This document shows, in pieces, positions 40,993-50,840 of a stretch of 58,664 nucleotides of DNA; position 1 is the first letter of the stretch, and each line of letters begins with the position of its first letter. Both the position numbers and the translations under genes were made by a program. Source of the DNA: Phenylobacterium sp. (GTDB lineage: Bacteria; Pseudomonadota; Alphaproteobacteria; Caulobacterales; Caulobacteraceae); the NCBI RefSeq assembly GCF_030693405.1, contig NZ_JAUYAW010000059.1:1-58664 (forward strand), in the 5' to 3' direction. The notes beneath the pieces are model-generated. The model was not told the DNA's origin and searched no databases. It saw only the letters and a program-made list of their open reading frames with translations.

Positions 40993-41910
40993 ATGATGGA
41001 CCTGAGATTTTTGGCCGCAGGCCTGGTGGCCGCGCTCTTCGCCTGCGGCTGCACGGAGGCGGCACAGACGACTCAGGCCGCCCCTCCTGCGCCCTTGGAA
41101 GGCCAGCCCTACGTCCTGAAGGACACCCAGGTCTGGACCGTGCCGGACCCCGTCTCCGGCCGTGAATATGAGGTCTTTGTCAGCCTGCCGGCCAGCTACG
41201 AGGCCGAGCCGCAGCGCCGCTACCCGACCCTCTATGTCACCGACGCCGACTACGCCTTTCCGATCCTTCGCCAGATGGCCCGCCGGATCAATCTGGACGG
41301 TCCGGTGATCCAGGACTTCATCCTCGTCGGCCTCTCCTATGCCAAGGGCGAAGGCGGTGCGGCGTCGCGCAGCCGCGACTACACGCCGGTTCCCTGCAAT
41401 CCGGAAAGCCGCTGTGAGCTGACCCATGGCGGCGGCGACGCCTATCAGACCTATCTGAAGGACGCGGTGTTGCCCTTCATCGAGGGGCGATTCAGGGCTG
41501 ATCCCGAGGCCCGCGTGCTGCTGGGTCACTCCTATGGCGGCCTGCTGGGCGCCCAGATCCTGTTCACCGACCCGACGATGTTCCGAGCCTATGTGCTGGG
41601 CAGCCCCTCGTTCTGGTTTGGCCAGCGCCACATCATGACGATGGAGGCCGACTATGCCCGGGCCCACACCGATCTGCCGGCCGAGGTCTTCATGTATATC
41701 GGCGCCTTCGAGACGCCGGGCCCTACCCCGCGCCACGCCTCGCGCTACGACATGGTCGGCCAGATGGCCGCCATGGAACAGGTTCTGAAGTCCCGCGCCT
41801 ATCCGAACCTGAAGGTGCGCTCGACCGTGCTGGCCGATGAGGACCATCTGACCGTCGCGCCGGCCGGCTTCACCCGGGCGCTACTGGCGGTGCTGCCCGC
41901 GCAGCCTTGA
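40993..41910 (+). CDS. Exported alpha/beta-fold esterase-like protein
   Basis: 305 residues with a lipoprotein-like signal (LVAALFACGCTEA; a Cys follows Gly at the cleavage region). The body matches the Fes/IroE-type esterase family: REYEVFVSLPASYEAEPQRRYPTLYVTDADYAF, the nucleophile elbow LLGHSYGGLLG, and a catalytic His in DEDHLTVAP near the end. Such enzymes hydrolyse siderophore esters or other polar esters; the substrate here is unknown. Either ATG at 40993 or 40996 can start it. It is convergent with the AraC regulator gene. Confidence 0.8.
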   Translation: MMDLRFLAAGLVAALFACGCTEAAQTTQAAPPAPLEGQPYVLKDTQVWTVPDPVSGREYEVFVSLPASYEAEPQRRYPTLYVTDADYAFPILRQMARRINLDGPVIQDFILVGLSYAKGEGGAASRSRDYTPVPCNPESRCELTHGGGDAYQTYLKDAVLPFIEGRFRADPEARVLLGHSYGGLLGAQILFTDPTMFRAYVLGSPSFWFGQRHIMTMEADYARAHTDLPAEVFMYIGAFETPGPTPRHASRYDMVGQMAAMEQVLKSRAYPNLKVRSTVLADEDHLTVAPAGFTRALLAVLPAQP

Positions 41911-41925
41911 GGCAGCGCCGGTCGC

Positions 41926-42816
41926 CTACACCGCAATCGGCACAGGCCCGCCGGCTTTCAGCCGGGCGGCGTCTCGGGCGGGCGGGGCGCCGAACAGGCG
42001 GGCATATTCGCGGGAAAACTGGGAGGGGCTCTCATAGCCCACCTGGAAGCCGGCCGCTTGAGCGTCGGCGGCCTCACCCAGCATCAGGCGGCGAGCCTCC
42101 TGCAAGCGGATCTGCTTCTGGTACTGCAGCGGGCTCATGGCGGTCACCGCCTTGAAGTGGTGGTGCAGCGCCGAGGGGCTCATCCGCGCCTCGTGCGACA
42201 ACCGCTCGATGCTGAAGGGCTGGTCGTAATTGGCGCGGATCCAGGCGATGGCGCGGCTGACCTGGGACAGCCGGCTGTCCGGGGCGCCGATCTGGCGCAC
42301 GATGCCGGCCTGATCGCCGGTCAGCAGCCGGTAGTGGATCTCCCGCCGGATGATTGGGGCCAGCACCTCGACATCCTGCGGCCGGTCGAGCAGGCGCAGG
42401 AGACGGGCCACCGCATCGGTCAGTTCGGGTGTATTGCGGCTGAGATGCAGGCCCCGCGAGGTCTCGGCCCCGGCGGCGGGCGGCCGCTGCAGCATCAGCT
42501 CCCGGAGCAGAGCCGGATCCAGATCCACGCGAATACAGAGATACGGCCGCTCAGGGCTCGCCTCCACCACCTGGCCGGTCAGGGGCAGGTCGACCGACAC
42601 CACCAGGTGGCTGGCGCTGTCGTAATGGAAGGTCTCATCGGCGAGCATCACCACCTTGGCGCCTTGCGCGATAATGCAGACCGCCGGCTGGTGCAGGACG
42701 GGCACACGCTCAGTAGGCGCGCCAAAGCGTATGACCGCCAGGCCAGGAACAGGCATGTCGTGCATGCCGTCTTCGGGCGCGTGGCGGGCGATCAAAGAGG
42801 CGAGATCATCCATCAT
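41926..42816 (-). CDS. AraC family transcriptional regulator
   Basis: 296 residues from the ATG at 42816 (an ATG at 42828 is also possible; the frame to 42879 adds an unlikely tail). The N-terminal AraC_N-type cupin domain includes VCIIAQGAKVVMLADETFHYD and ASHLVVSVDLPLTGQV. The C-terminal pair of HTHs is clear: FSIERLSHEARMSPSALHHHFKAVTAMSPLQYQKQIRLQEARRLM, then AGFQVGYESPSQFSREYARLFG. It is divergent from an SDR gene, the arrangement usual when such regulators control their neighbour. Confidence 0.9.
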   Translation of the reverse strand: MMDDLASLIARHAPEDGMHDMPVPGLAVIRFGAPTERVPVLHQPAVCIIAQGAKVVMLADETFHYDSASHLVVSVDLPLTGQVVEASPERPYLCIRVDLDPALLRELMLQRPPAAGAETSRGLHLSRNTPELTDAVARLLRLLDRPQDVEVLAPIIRREIHYRLLTGDQAGIVRQIGAPDSRLSQVSRAIAWIRANYDQPFSIERLSHEARMSPSALHHHFKAVTAMSPLQYQKQIRLQEARRLMLGEAADAQAAGFQVGYESPSQFSREYARLFGAPPARDAARLKAGGPVPIAV

Positions 42817-42955
42817 GCTTGCTCTCATGGCTCCAGTCTCGTCGCAAGCCGCTCGCCGGCCTCCAGGAGGATCGTGCAAGAACCGCGGAGGACTGGTCTA
42901 ACGCACGATGCTCCGCCTGACGCATCTCTGGTCTCGCCAAGACAAGGAGACGGCC

Positions 42956-43690
42956 ATGACTGAGATTGCAAACAAGGTGGTGCTGGTGACCGGCGCGAGC
43001 AGCGGCATCGGCGAGGCCGCAGCCCGTGAGCTGGCCGCCGCCGGCGCCATCGTGGTGCTGGGCGCGCGACGGGTAGAGCGGTTGGAAGCCCTGAAGAACG
43101 AGATCGAGGCGAACGGCGGCAAGGCCATGGTCCGGAGCCTGGACGTGACCTCCCGCGAGGATATGAAGGCCTTCGTCGAGGCTGCCCAGGCGCAGTTTGG
43201 CCGCATCGACGTAATCATCAACAATGCCGGCGTCATGCCGCTCTCGCCGTTGGCCGCCCTGAAGGTGGACGAGTGGGACCAGATGATCGACGTGAACATC
43301 AAGGGCGTCCTGCACGGCATCGCCGCGGCCCTGCCGATCATGGAGGCCCAGGGCCACGGGCAGATCATCAACATCGCCTCGACGGCCGGACACCAGATCC
43401 TGCCGAGCGCGGCGGTCTATTGCGCCACCAAGTTCGCGGTGCGCGTGATCTCCGAGGCCCTGCGCCAGGAGACCGACAAGGTGCGGGTCACCGTCGTCTC
43501 GCCGGGCGTCACCACCTCGGAGCTGGCCAGGACCATCACCCATGCCGAGACCGCCGCCTTCATCGACGAATACCGGGAAAAGGCCATCCCGGCCGAGGCG
43601 ATCGCCCGGGCCATCCGCTTCGCCATGGAGCAACCTCCCGAGGTGGATGTGAACGAAATCATCGTCCGCCCGAGCGCGACGACGGTCTGA
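42956..43690 (+). CDS. Short-chain dehydrogenase/reductase (SDR)
   Basis: 244 residues. Cofactor motif TGASSGIG (residues 13-20), NNAG (INNAGVMPLS), catalytic Ser (NIASTAGHQ) and Y-x-x-x-K (YCATKFAV). The AKAMVRSLDVTSRED segment after strand two is typical NADP-preferring. An AAGGAGACGGCC site precedes the ATG at 42956. It is divergent from the AraC regulator at 41926-42816 and is its likely target. The carbonyl substrate is not predictable. Confidence 0.9.
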   Translation: MTEIANKVVLVTGASSGIGEAAARELAAAGAIVVLGARRVERLEALKNEIEANGGKAMVRSLDVTSREDMKAFVEAAQAQFGRIDVIINNAGVMPLSPLAALKVDEWDQMIDVNIKGVLHGIAAALPIMEAQGHGQIINIASTAGHQILPSAAVYCATKFAVRVISEALRQETDKVRVTVVSPGVTTSELARTITHAETAAFIDEYREKAIPAEAIARAIRFAMEQPPEVDVNEIIVRPSATTV

Positions 43691-43752
43691 CCCTTCTTGG
43701 TCAGCGCCAGGCGGGGGAACCTTCGCCCTCAGGGCGTGTTAGCAGCGCGCCC

Positions 43753-44631
43753 ATGTCCCGCCTGATCATCCGCCACGAAACCCGCTACGCCTATGAGCGC
43801 CCGGTCGCCTTTGGGCCGCACGAACTGCTGGTGCGGCCCCGAGGCGGCCATGCCCTGCGGGTGGTCAAGGGCGCCCTGACCTTCTCGCCCCGAGGGGAGA
43901 CGCGCTGGCGCTACGACGCCTATGGCAACTGCGTCTGTCAGCTGAACCTGAGCGAAGAGTCCGACCAATTATTCGTACTCAGCGAACTGGAGATCGAGCG
44001 CTTCCCCGCCCCCCTGGAGCCGCAGGAGGTGGACGACCCCCATACGGCCACACCCATCGTCTATCCCCCCAGCGACCGGGCGGTGCTGGGTCCCTATATC
44101 GAGCCCGCCACTCTGGATCCGGATGGCCTGCTGCTGCGCTGGCTGCATGGGGTCGCGCCGGCGGTGGGCGAGCCCGCCATCGACTATGTGCTGCGCCTCA
44201 ACCGGGCCATCCACCAGCAGTTCGCCTACCAGGCCCGCCACGAGGAGGGCGTTCAGGCGCCCCACGAAACCGTGGCGCTCGGCCGGGGGACCTGCCGCGA
44301 CTTCGCCTGGCTGATGGTCGAGACCCTGCGCCGCCTGGGCTTCGCCGCCCGGTTCGTCAGCGGCTATCTCTATTCCCCGGGGCTGGAGAGCGTGCGCGGC
44401 GCCGGCGCCACCCATGCCTGGTGCGAAGTCTTCCTGCCGGCCTTTGGCTGGATGGATTTCGACCCCACCAACGGCCTGGCCGAGGCCGCCGATCTGATCC
44501 CGGTGGCGGTCAGCCGCACCCCGGCCGAGGCCGCGCCGATCAGCGGATCGATCCTGGGAGATCCGGGGCTGAGCCGCATGGTGGTGAAGGTGGACGTCAC
44601 CCTGGCCGCCCCCCTGGCCAGCGCCGCCTGA
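43753..44631 (+). CDS. Transglutaminase-like cysteine protease family protein
   Basis: 292 residues. The N-terminal bacterial transglutaminase-like domain (RLIIRHETRYAYERPVAFGPHELLVRPR) is followed by the catalytic domain with Cys in GRGTCRDFAWLMVETLRRLG, His in ATHAWCEVFLP and Asp in WMDFDPTNG. The triad is intact. No signal peptide. Members act as peptidases or amidases; the substrate is unknown. The ATG at 43753 gives the standard start of the family. It is alone on its strand here. Confidence 0.88.
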   Translation: MSRLIIRHETRYAYERPVAFGPHELLVRPRGGHALRVVKGALTFSPRGETRWRYDAYGNCVCQLNLSEESDQLFVLSELEIERFPAPLEPQEVDDPHTATPIVYPPSDRAVLGPYIEPATLDPDGLLLRWLHGVAPAVGEPAIDYVLRLNRAIHQQFAYQARHEEGVQAPHETVALGRGTCRDFAWLMVETLRRLGFAARFVSGYLYSPGLESVRGAGATHAWCEVFLPAFGWMDFDPTNGLAEAADLIPVAVSRTPAEAAPISGSILGDPGLSRMVVKVDVTLAAPLASAA

Positions 44632-44789
44632 GGCGCAGCTTGCAACCTTGGCGCCCAGTTTTGGCGCGGGCGAGAAATCGGCTTTTCAGGGCGGCGGACT
44701 CTGATAGGACGGAGTCATTGTTTTAGCAGATCATAATTTTGGGGAGCCGCCGCGCGACCCTTTGCGACCCCCGCGCGGCTGGGACGCTA

Positions 44790-46136
44790 TTGGAAAAGAC
44801 AACTGAGGAACCATCGGCCGCCGAAGAGGTGGTCGTGATCCATCCTGACGAAGACGGCAGAAGCCTCGCCGAGCGCGAGATCGAGTACGAAAAGTTCGTC
44901 TGGGCCAATCTGAAGCGCAACTATATCGCCCACTATCTGCACGGCATGCTGGGCATGACCGGCTTCCGGCTGGTCAATGCGCCCACCTTCCTGCCCGCCT
45001 ATCTCTACCTGATTTCCGGCTCCAGCTTCATCGTCGGCCTGGGTTTGGCCCTCCAGCAGGTAGGGGGCATGCTGTCTCCGATCTTTGGCGCCACCCAGAT
45101 CGAACACCGCAAGCGGGTGATGCCGGCCGCCGTCTGGATGGGCGGTCTGGCGCGGGTCCAGATCCTGGGCATGGCGCTGGCGGGCTGGTTCCTGTCGGGT
45201 CAGCCCCTGGTGGTGGCGATCCTGTCCTTCATGTTCATGTTCGGCCTGTTCATGGGCACCCAGGGAGTGGTCTTCTCCCTGCTCATGGCCAAGGTGATCC
45301 CCATCAGCCGGCGGGGCCGGCTGCAGGCCTGGCGCAACGCCACCGGCGGGGTGATCGCCGCGGCCCTGGCCTGGGTGGCCGGCAAGTACTTCATCGAAGG
45401 CAACATGCTGGGGAACGGCTACGCCACCACCTTCCTGTTCGCCACCATCCTGACCACGGCGGGCCTCTGGGCCCTTCAGGCCCTGATGATCGAGCCCGAA
45501 CCCCCCACCACCCGGGCCCAGACGCCGTTCTTCGAGCGGCTCAAGGACTTCCCGCGCCTGGTTTCCCAGGACCGTGGCTACATGTTCTTCCTGATCGTGC
45601 AGATGCTGGCGATCACCGGTCGGATGGCGACGCCGTTCTACATCCTCTATGTCAGCACCACGATCGAGCTGACCGGGGCCAATATCGGCCTGCTCACCCT
45701 GGCCTTCCTGGGGGCCGACACCCTGGCCAACCTCGTCTGGGGGTATCTGGGGGACAGGACCGGGTTCCGCGTGGTGCTGATCAGCTCCCTGGTGATCTGG
45801 ATCGCTTCGACGGTGCTCCTGATGAATGTCCACGAGGTGTGGGCCATCTTCCTGGCGTTCTGCGGCCTTGGAGCCTCGCAGTCCGGCTACATGATGAGCG
45901 CACAGACTATGATCCTGGAGTTCGGGAACCGGGACGACATGCCCATGCGGATCGCCCTGTCGTCCACCGCCTCAGGCGTGATGGCCTCGGCGGGTCCTCT
46001 GGCGGGCGGTCTGATGGCCGCCACCTTGGGCTATCAGAGCGTCTTCGGCGCCTCGATCGCCTTCCTGACAGCGGGCCTGCTGCTGCTGTTGTTCATGGTC
46101 CGCGAGCCACGAAAGGACAGGCTGGCCTCGCTCTGA
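44790..46136 (+). CDS. MFS transporter
   Basis: 448 residues from a TTG at 44790, or 465 from a TTG at 44739; no ATG start exists before the first helix, so the start is uncertain. The N terminus is acidic (EEPSAAEEVVVIHPDEDG), followed by 12 hydrophobic segments of the major facilitator type with a central loop (MIEPEPPTTRAQTPFFERLKDF) between the two six-helix bundles. The inter-helix loop WGYLGDRTGFRVVL resembles the conserved A-motif. The transported compound is unknown. It is convergent with the amino-acid dehydrogenase gene, with a hairpin between them. Confidence 0.85.
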   Translation: MEKTTEEPSAAEEVVVIHPDEDGRSLAEREIEYEKFVWANLKRNYIAHYLHGMLGMTGFRLVNAPTFLPAYLYLISGSSFIVGLGLALQQVGGMLSPIFGATQIEHRKRVMPAAVWMGGLARVQILGMALAGWFLSGQPLVVAILSFMFMFGLFMGTQGVVFSLLMAKVIPISRRGRLQAWRNATGGVIAAALAWVAGKYFIEGNMLGNGYATTFLFATILTTAGLWALQALMIEPEPPTTRAQTPFFERLKDFPRLVSQDRGYMFFLIVQMLAITGRMATPFYILYVSTTIELTGANIGLLTLAFLGADTLANLVWGYLGDRTGFRVVLISSLVIWIASTVLLMNVHEVWAIFLAFCGLGASQSGYMMSAQTMILEFGNRDDMPMRIALSSTASGVMASAGPLAGGLMAATLGYQSVFGASIAFLTAGLLLLLFMVREPRKDRLASL

Positions 46137-46149
46137 AGCCCCGCCTGCC

Positions 46150-46170
46150 CCCACAGCCGTCAGGCTGGGG
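46150..46170. terminator. Hairpin between convergent genes
   Basis: CAGCC and GGCTG pair around a GTCA loop, extended past a one-base bulge by CCC/GGG. It lies at the end of the MFS gene and the end of the convergent dehydrogenase gene. There is no T tract. Confidence 0.35.
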
Positions 46171-47230
46171 CGCCAGCGCCCTGGGCGATCCGCTCGCGGG
46201 CCATCTCGCCTGCGACCTCGTGGGTCGGGCGGCGCTCAGCGATGGAGCGGTCGAGCACCGCCTCCAGGGTGAGCATCAGGCGCGCGAGCTTGCCCTCCAC
46301 CCAGGCAGGGTCAAAGGCTTCGCCAGCGTCCAGGGCGCGGATCTCGCCGGCCACATTGATGATGCCGCCGCCGTTGATCACATAGTCCGGCGCATAGAGC
46401 AGGCCGAGGTCGAACAGGGTCTGGCCGATCACCGGGTCGGCCAGCTGATTATTGGCGCCGCCGGCGATGATGCGGGCGCGCAGGCGCGGCAAGGTCTCGG
46501 CGCTGATCGCCCCGCCCAGGGCGCAGGGGGCGAAGACGTCGGCCTCGACGTCGAAGATCTCGTCCGGCGCCACGATCATCGCCCCGGTCTGACCGGCCAC
46601 CTGGGACAGGGCCTCGCGGTTCACGTCGGTGATCACCAGCCGCGCGCCGGCCGCGCTCAGCTTCTGGGCCAGATAGGCGCCCACATGGCCCACCCCCTGG
46701 ATGGCGACGGTGACGCCAGACAGGTCCCGGTCCAGGGCGCGCCGAACACAAAGGCTGATGCCGCGAAGGACGCCTTCGGCGGTCACGGGGCTCGGATCTC
46801 CAGACGCCGCCGCATGGCCTTCCAGCCCCGCCACGAAGCGGGTGTGCCGGCGGGCGTGCGTCAGGTCCTCTGGCGAGACGCCGACATCCTCGGCGGTCCA
46901 GTAGGCGCCGCCCACGGCCTCGACAGCCCGACCGAAGGCCTCGAACAGGGCGGGCGACTTCTGGGTCCGGGAGTCGCCGATAATCACCGCCTTGCCGCCG
47001 CCCAGCGCCAGGTCGGCCATGGCGTTCTTGTAGGACATGGCGCGCGACAGGCGCAGCGCATCCTGCAGGGCGTCAGCCGAGGTCGGGAAGGGCCACATGC
47101 GGCAGCCGCCCGCCGCCGGGCCGCGGGCGGTGGAATGGACGGCGATGATGCAGCGCAGCCCCGTGGCCTCGTCGGAAAAGGCGTGAACGGCCTCGTGGCC
47201 ATCGAAGTCGGGAGAGTCGAACAGGGTCAT
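46160..47230 (-). CDS. Glu/Leu/Phe/Val dehydrogenase family protein
   Basis: 356 residues. The catalytic-lysine region is ALGGGKAVIIGD and the upstream AAGGCRMWPF segment is typical of leucine/phenylalanine dehydrogenases rather than hexameric GDH. The NAD-binding domain shows VAIQGVGHVGAYLAQKL, and INGGGIINVAGE near the end is conserved. It deaminates a branched or aromatic amino acid with NAD. Shorter than glutamate dehydrogenases (about 450), in line with leucine dehydrogenase. It is not near other amino-acid catabolic genes here. Confidence 0.87.
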   Translation of the reverse strand: MTLFDSPDFDGHEAVHAFSDEATGLRCIIAVHSTARGPAAGGCRMWPFPTSADALQDALRLSRAMSYKNAMADLALGGGKAVIIGDSRTQKSPALFEAFGRAVEAVGGAYWTAEDVGVSPEDLTHARRHTRFVAGLEGHAAASGDPSPVTAEGVLRGISLCVRRALDRDLSGVTVAIQGVGHVGAYLAQKLSAAGARLVITDVNREALSQVAGQTGAMIVAPDEIFDVEADVFAPCALGGAISAETLPRLRARIIAGGANNQLADPVIGQTLFDLGLLYAPDYVINGGGIINVAGEIRALDAGEAFDPAWVEGKLARLMLTLEAVLDRSIAERRPTHEVAGEMARERIAQGAGAPA

Positions 47231-47292
47231 GCGCTCACGGGATCGTTGCGTTTGAAACCAATTTCACGGGCTCTAGCCCGCAGGCTGCGCCG

Positions 47293-48324
47293 TCACAAGC
47301 CCGCCGTCGCACGGGGCGGGGCCGGCGTCCAGTCGTCGCCGCCCGGCGCGGTGGGAATGGGCGGCGCCCCGGACGGCAGCGGCGCCTCGGGGTCCTCGAT
47401 ATAGGCCAGGATATCGGCCATCACCGCCTCACCCTGCAGGTCTCGGGTCAGCAGGTGCCAGCCGTCGGCGTAGTAGGCGGAACGATCGGTGGGCTTGAGC
47501 CGCGCAGCCGCCTGCAAGGCGGGGCGCTCAGGAATGATCTCGTCATTCTGGCCGTACAGGTAGAGCACCGGGACCTGCAGCCGGGCGATGTCGGTCCAGG
47601 CGTTCTCCATCAGATCCACAAGCCCGTAGAGGGTGTCTGACCGCGCGCCCCAGATCATCAGTGGGTCAGCTCCCATGGCCCGCAGTTCGGCCATATTGTC
47701 CGTCGGCTTGACTCGGTCGGTGACCCATCCGGGCGGGGTATAGACCTTGGGGCCGGTCATGTGGGCGGCGAACCACAGGGCGGTCTTGAACGGCAGGGGC
47801 TGGGTCGACCACCCCCAGACCGCCGGCGCCATCAGCACCAGCCGGTGCGCTGCGGGCGGTCGCTCCGAGGCGAAGGCGCGGATGGCCACGGCGCCGCCCA
47901 TGCTCTCGCCGGCCACCACCACCAGGGCGTGGGGGTGACGGGCGCGAACCAGGGCGACGATGGTCCGCAGGTCCTCCTTCAGCACCGCCTCATCGGGCCA
48001 GACCCCGCGATTGGGTGAGCGGCCAAAGCCCCGCTGGTCATAGGCGTAGGTGGTCACCCCATGCTCGGCCCAGTAGGGGGCGGCGAGGTGGAAGGCGTTG
48101 GCGTAGTCGTTCATGCCGTGGACAGCGACGACCACAGCGTCTGGCGCGCCGTCCTGGGCGTCCCAGGTGGTCAGGCCCAGCCGCGCGCCATCGAAGCTCA
48201 CGAAACGATCGCCGGAGAGGCGTGGGCCCTCGAACCCCAGGGGCGGCTCACCGGCCGTCTGGACCATGAGCGGCGTGCACGCTCCCAGCATCAGGGCGAA
48301 CAGCAAGGCGGTCAGACGAGTCAT
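47293..48324 (-). CDS. Lysophospholipase-like alpha/beta hydrolase, lipoprotein
   Basis: 343 residues with a lipoprotein signal (LTALLFALMLGACTP; lipobox LGAC). The hydrolase domain shows AVHGMNDYANAFH, the nucleophile elbow AGESMGGAV, and YADGWHLLTRD near the C terminus with the catalytic His. This matches the monoglyceride lipase/lysophospholipase group (Hydrolase_4). It is probably anchored to a membrane and acts on lipids in the envelope. The ATG at 48324 overlaps the UDG-family stop by four bases, so both are probably translated together. Confidence 0.87.
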   Translation of the reverse strand: MTRLTALLFALMLGACTPLMVQTAGEPPLGFEGPRLSGDRFVSFDGARLGLTTWDAQDGAPDAVVVAVHGMNDYANAFHLAAPYWAEHGVTTYAYDQRGFGRSPNRGVWPDEAVLKEDLRTIVALVRARHPHALVVVAGESMGGAVAIRAFASERPPAAHRLVLMAPAVWGWSTQPLPFKTALWFAAHMTGPKVYTPPGWVTDRVKPTDNMAELRAMGADPLMIWGARSDTLYGLVDLMENAWTDIARLQVPVLYLYGQNDEIIPERPALQAAARLKPTDRSAYYADGWHLLTRDLQGEAVMADILAYIEDPEAPLPSGAPPIPTAPGGDDWTPAPPRATAGL

Positions 48325-48926
48325 GCGCGCAGAAGAGCCTCCACCCTTTGGCGAAGATAGGGCGTGACCTCGGCTTCGAACCAGGGATTGCGCTTCAGCC
48401 AGGCGGTGTTGCGCCAAGATGGATGCGGCAGGGGCAGGATAGCCGGCCCATACTCAGTCCAGGCCGCCACGGTCTCTGTCATGGTGGCCTTGCGCGCCGC
48501 GCCCAGCGCCCAGGCCTGGGCATAGGACCCCACCAGCAGGGTCAGCTCCACCTTCGGCAACAAGGCCAGCAATTGCGGGCGCCACAGCTGGGCGCAGCGG
48601 GTCGGCGGCGGGAAGTCGCCGCCCTTGGGATTGGTCCCGGGAAAGCAGAAGGCCATGGCGGCAACGCCGATGGCCGGGTGGTCGTAGAAGGTGTCCCGGT
48701 CCACGCCCATCCAGCTGCGTAGCCGAACGCCCGAAGGATCGTTGAACGGCAGGCCGCTCTCATGCACCAGCCGGCCCGGCGCCTGGCCGCAGATCAGCAG
48801 CCGGGTCTCTGGACGTACGCGCACCACGGGCCGCGGCTCGGGCACGAGATCGCCCGCACAGGCCCGGCAGGCGGCGATGTCGGCAAGCAGCGTCTGGAGG
48901 CCGTCGATGGCGGGCATGAGCGCCAT
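48321..48926 (-). CDS. Uracil-DNA glycosylase superfamily protein
   Basis: 201 residues from the ATG at 48926 (a GTG at 48953 and an ATG at 48917 are also in frame). The UDG-superfamily first motif is LLICGQAPGRLVHESGLPFND and the second is LPLPHPSWRN. Cys in CRACAGD near the start could belong to a cluster as in family 4/5-like proteins, but the usual four-Cys set is incomplete. It has no KRRIHK insert, so it is not a UdgX. It may remove uracil or be an inactive relative. It precedes the lipoprotein lysophospholipase in what seems to be an operon. Confidence 0.8.
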   Translation of the reverse strand: MALMPAIDGLQTLLADIAACRACAGDLVPEPRPVVRVRPETRLLICGQAPGRLVHESGLPFNDPSGVRLRSWMGVDRDTFYDHPAIGVAAMAFCFPGTNPKGGDFPPPTRCAQLWRPQLLALLPKVELTLLVGSYAQAWALGAARKATMTETVAAWTEYGPAILPLPHPSWRNTAWLKRNPWFEAEVTPYLRQRVEALLRA

Positions 48927-49102
48927 GTAGGCGCCATCTGCGCCCGACGCCACCGGGCTCAGGGGTGCGACAACCTGTCAGCGTTGTGCGCCCCAGATTC
49001 AACTCCCGTTAACCGAGTGTCCAGGGTCGTGCGCGAGGATCAGCGCAGCTTGCGGCCGCCAGTTTTGGGCGCCCAGGCCAGGGCGAAGCGGGTGACGAGC
49101 AA

Positions 49103-50539
49103 ATGCTGAAGACGATCAAGGGACGCATGCGGCTCTCCTGGGGGGTGGGCATGGCGTCCATGCTGGCCCTGGCCGGACTGAACATCGCCCTCCTGCGCAT
49201 GGTGGCGCAGGCCGGCGGCGGTGCGGAGGCCGAACGCATCCTCGGCATGGCCACCGCGATCAGCATCGGGATCGGCCTGGCCACCGTGGTCGGCGTCGTG
49301 CTCGGCGCCCTCTACTTCGAAGGCCTGGTGATCACCGCCCTGTCGCGGATGAGCGGCGTCATGCGGCGCCTGGCGGCGGGCGAGATGGTGGAGGCGATCC
49401 CCGGCGCTGAGCGCCACGATGAAATCGGCCAGATGGCCGCCAGCGTGGTGGTCTTCCGCGAGAACGCCGCGGCCCGCGCCCGCCTTGAAACAGAGGCTGA
49501 GACGGCGCGGGGCGAACTCGACCGCCGCCTGGCCGCCGCCGAAGCCGCCTTCGCCCGGTCAACCGAGGATCAGAAGGCCCTGGTGGAGGCCATGGCGCGA
49601 GCTCTGTCGCGTCTGGCCCGGGGTGACCTGGGGGCCCGCATCGATGTGGCCGTGGCGCCGGACTACGAGGCCCTGAAGACCGATTTCAACGCCGCCGTCA
49701 GCCAGCTGGAGGGCGCGTTCGGCGCCATCGCCACGGCCACAGGCGAAATCCGCGCCGGCTCCCGGGAGATCGCCACGGCGGTGGACGACCTATCGCATCG
49801 CACCGAGCGCCAGGCCGCCAGCCTGCAGGAGACCGCCGCGGCCCTGGACGAGATCACCGTCACCGTGCGCCGCACCGCCTCAGGGGCGCGCCAGGCCAAC
49901 GGGGCCATGGCCTCGGCCCGCAGCGAGGCCGAGCGCAGCGGTCAGGTGGTCGGCCAGGCCGTCACCGCCATGGGCGAGATCGCCAGCTCCGCCCAGGAGA
50001 TCAGCAAGATCATCGGCGTGATCGACGAGATCGCCTTCCAGACCAGTCTCCTGGCGCTCAACGCCGGGGTGGAGGCCGCCCGGGCCGGCGAGTCTGGACG
50101 GGGCTTCGCCGTGGTCGCCTCGGAGGTGCGGGCGCTCGCCCAGCGCTCGGCCGATGCGGCCAAGGAGATCAAGGGCCTCATCGAGGCCTCCGGTCACCAG
50201 GTGCAGAGCGGCGTCGATCTGGTGGGCCAGACCGGCGAGGTGCTGAGCGGCATCGTCGGCAAGGTCACAGAAATCTCGGACGTCATCGCCGCCATCGCCG
50301 CCTCGGCCGAGCAGCAGTCGGTGGGCCTGGCCCAGGTGAACACCGCCATCACCGACATGGACAAGGTGACCCAGCAGAACGCGGCCATGGTGGAAGAGGC
50401 CAATGCGGCCACCCGCACCCTGGACCAGCACGCCGCCTCGCTGTCGGAGTCGGTGGACCGGTTCCAGCTGTCCGGGGCTGCGACCAACCCGGTCCACGCC
50501 CAGCAGGCGCGGCTGGCGGTCCTGGCCGGCGGGCGCTGA
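49103..50539 (+). CDS. Methyl-accepting chemotaxis protein
   Basis: 478 residues. Two short hydrophobic segments ([41 protein letters not shown]) are separated by only about a dozen residues, so there is no periplasmic ligand domain. Two HAMP-like regions follow ([22 protein letters not shown] and further along [16 protein letters not shown]), then the signalling hairpin whose tip reads [46 protein letters not shown]. The tip residues match CheA/CheW binding. Its signal could be internal, for example redox or membrane state. No che genes are nearby. Confidence 0.9.
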   Translation: MLKTIKGRMRLSWGVGMASMLALAGLNIALLRMVAQAGGGAEAERILGMATAISIGIGLATVVGVVLGALYFEGLVITALSRMSGVMRRLAAGEMVEAIPGAERHDEIGQMAASVVVFRENAAARARLETEAETARGELDRRLAAAEAAFARSTEDQKALVEAMARALSRLARGDLGARIDVAVAPDYEALKTDFNAAVSQLEGAFGAIATATGEIRAGSREIATAVDDLSHRTERQAASLQETAAALDEITVTVRRTASGARQANGAMASARSEAERSGQVVGQAVTAMGEIASSAQEISKIIGVIDEIAFQTSLLALNAGVEAARAGESGRGFAVVASEVRALAQRSADAAKEIKGLIEASGHQVQSGVDLVGQTGEVLSGIVGKVTEISDVIAAIAASAEQQSVGLAQVNTAITDMDKVTQQNAAMVEEANAATRTLDQHAASLSESVDRFQLSGAATNPVHAQQARLAVLAGGR

Positions 50540-50543
50540 GCGC

Positions 50544-50840
50544 CTATTCCGGCGAAGGCGACTCTGGCGGCGCCAGGACGCCCGGCAGAACCTCGCCGGC
50601 CATAGGCAGGCGCAGGCGGTAAACGCCCTTGAACTTGTTGGGATCGGTCGGCTTGCCATGGCGGGTGATCACCAGCCGGCCTTCCCGGGCGAGCCCCACC
50701 GAGACGGTGCGCACCCGCGATAGCCAGCGCCGCCAGCCCTCGGGATCGGCGGCCCGGGCCGCCTCCTCCGGCGAGATGGACTTGCCGGGGGCCAAGGGCG
50801 TCAGAAGATCAAAGATCGCCGTTTCGATAGGATCGGACAT
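50544..50840 (-). CDS. DUF3253-like small protein
   Basis: 98 residues. The pattern AIFDLLTPLAPGKSISPEEAARAADPEGWRRWLSRVRTVSVGLAREGRLVITRHGKP, then a short FKGVYRLRLP, matches the DUF3253 family of small winged-helix-like proteins. No signal peptide. The ATG at 50840 overlaps the acyl-CoA dehydrogenase stop (TGATG), so translation is coupled to it. Function is unknown. Confidence 0.75.
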   Translation of the reverse strand: MSDPIETAIFDLLTPLAPGKSISPEEAARAADPEGWRRWLSRVRTVSVGLAREGRLVITRHGKPTDPNKFKGVYRLRLPMAGEVLPGVLAPPESPSPE

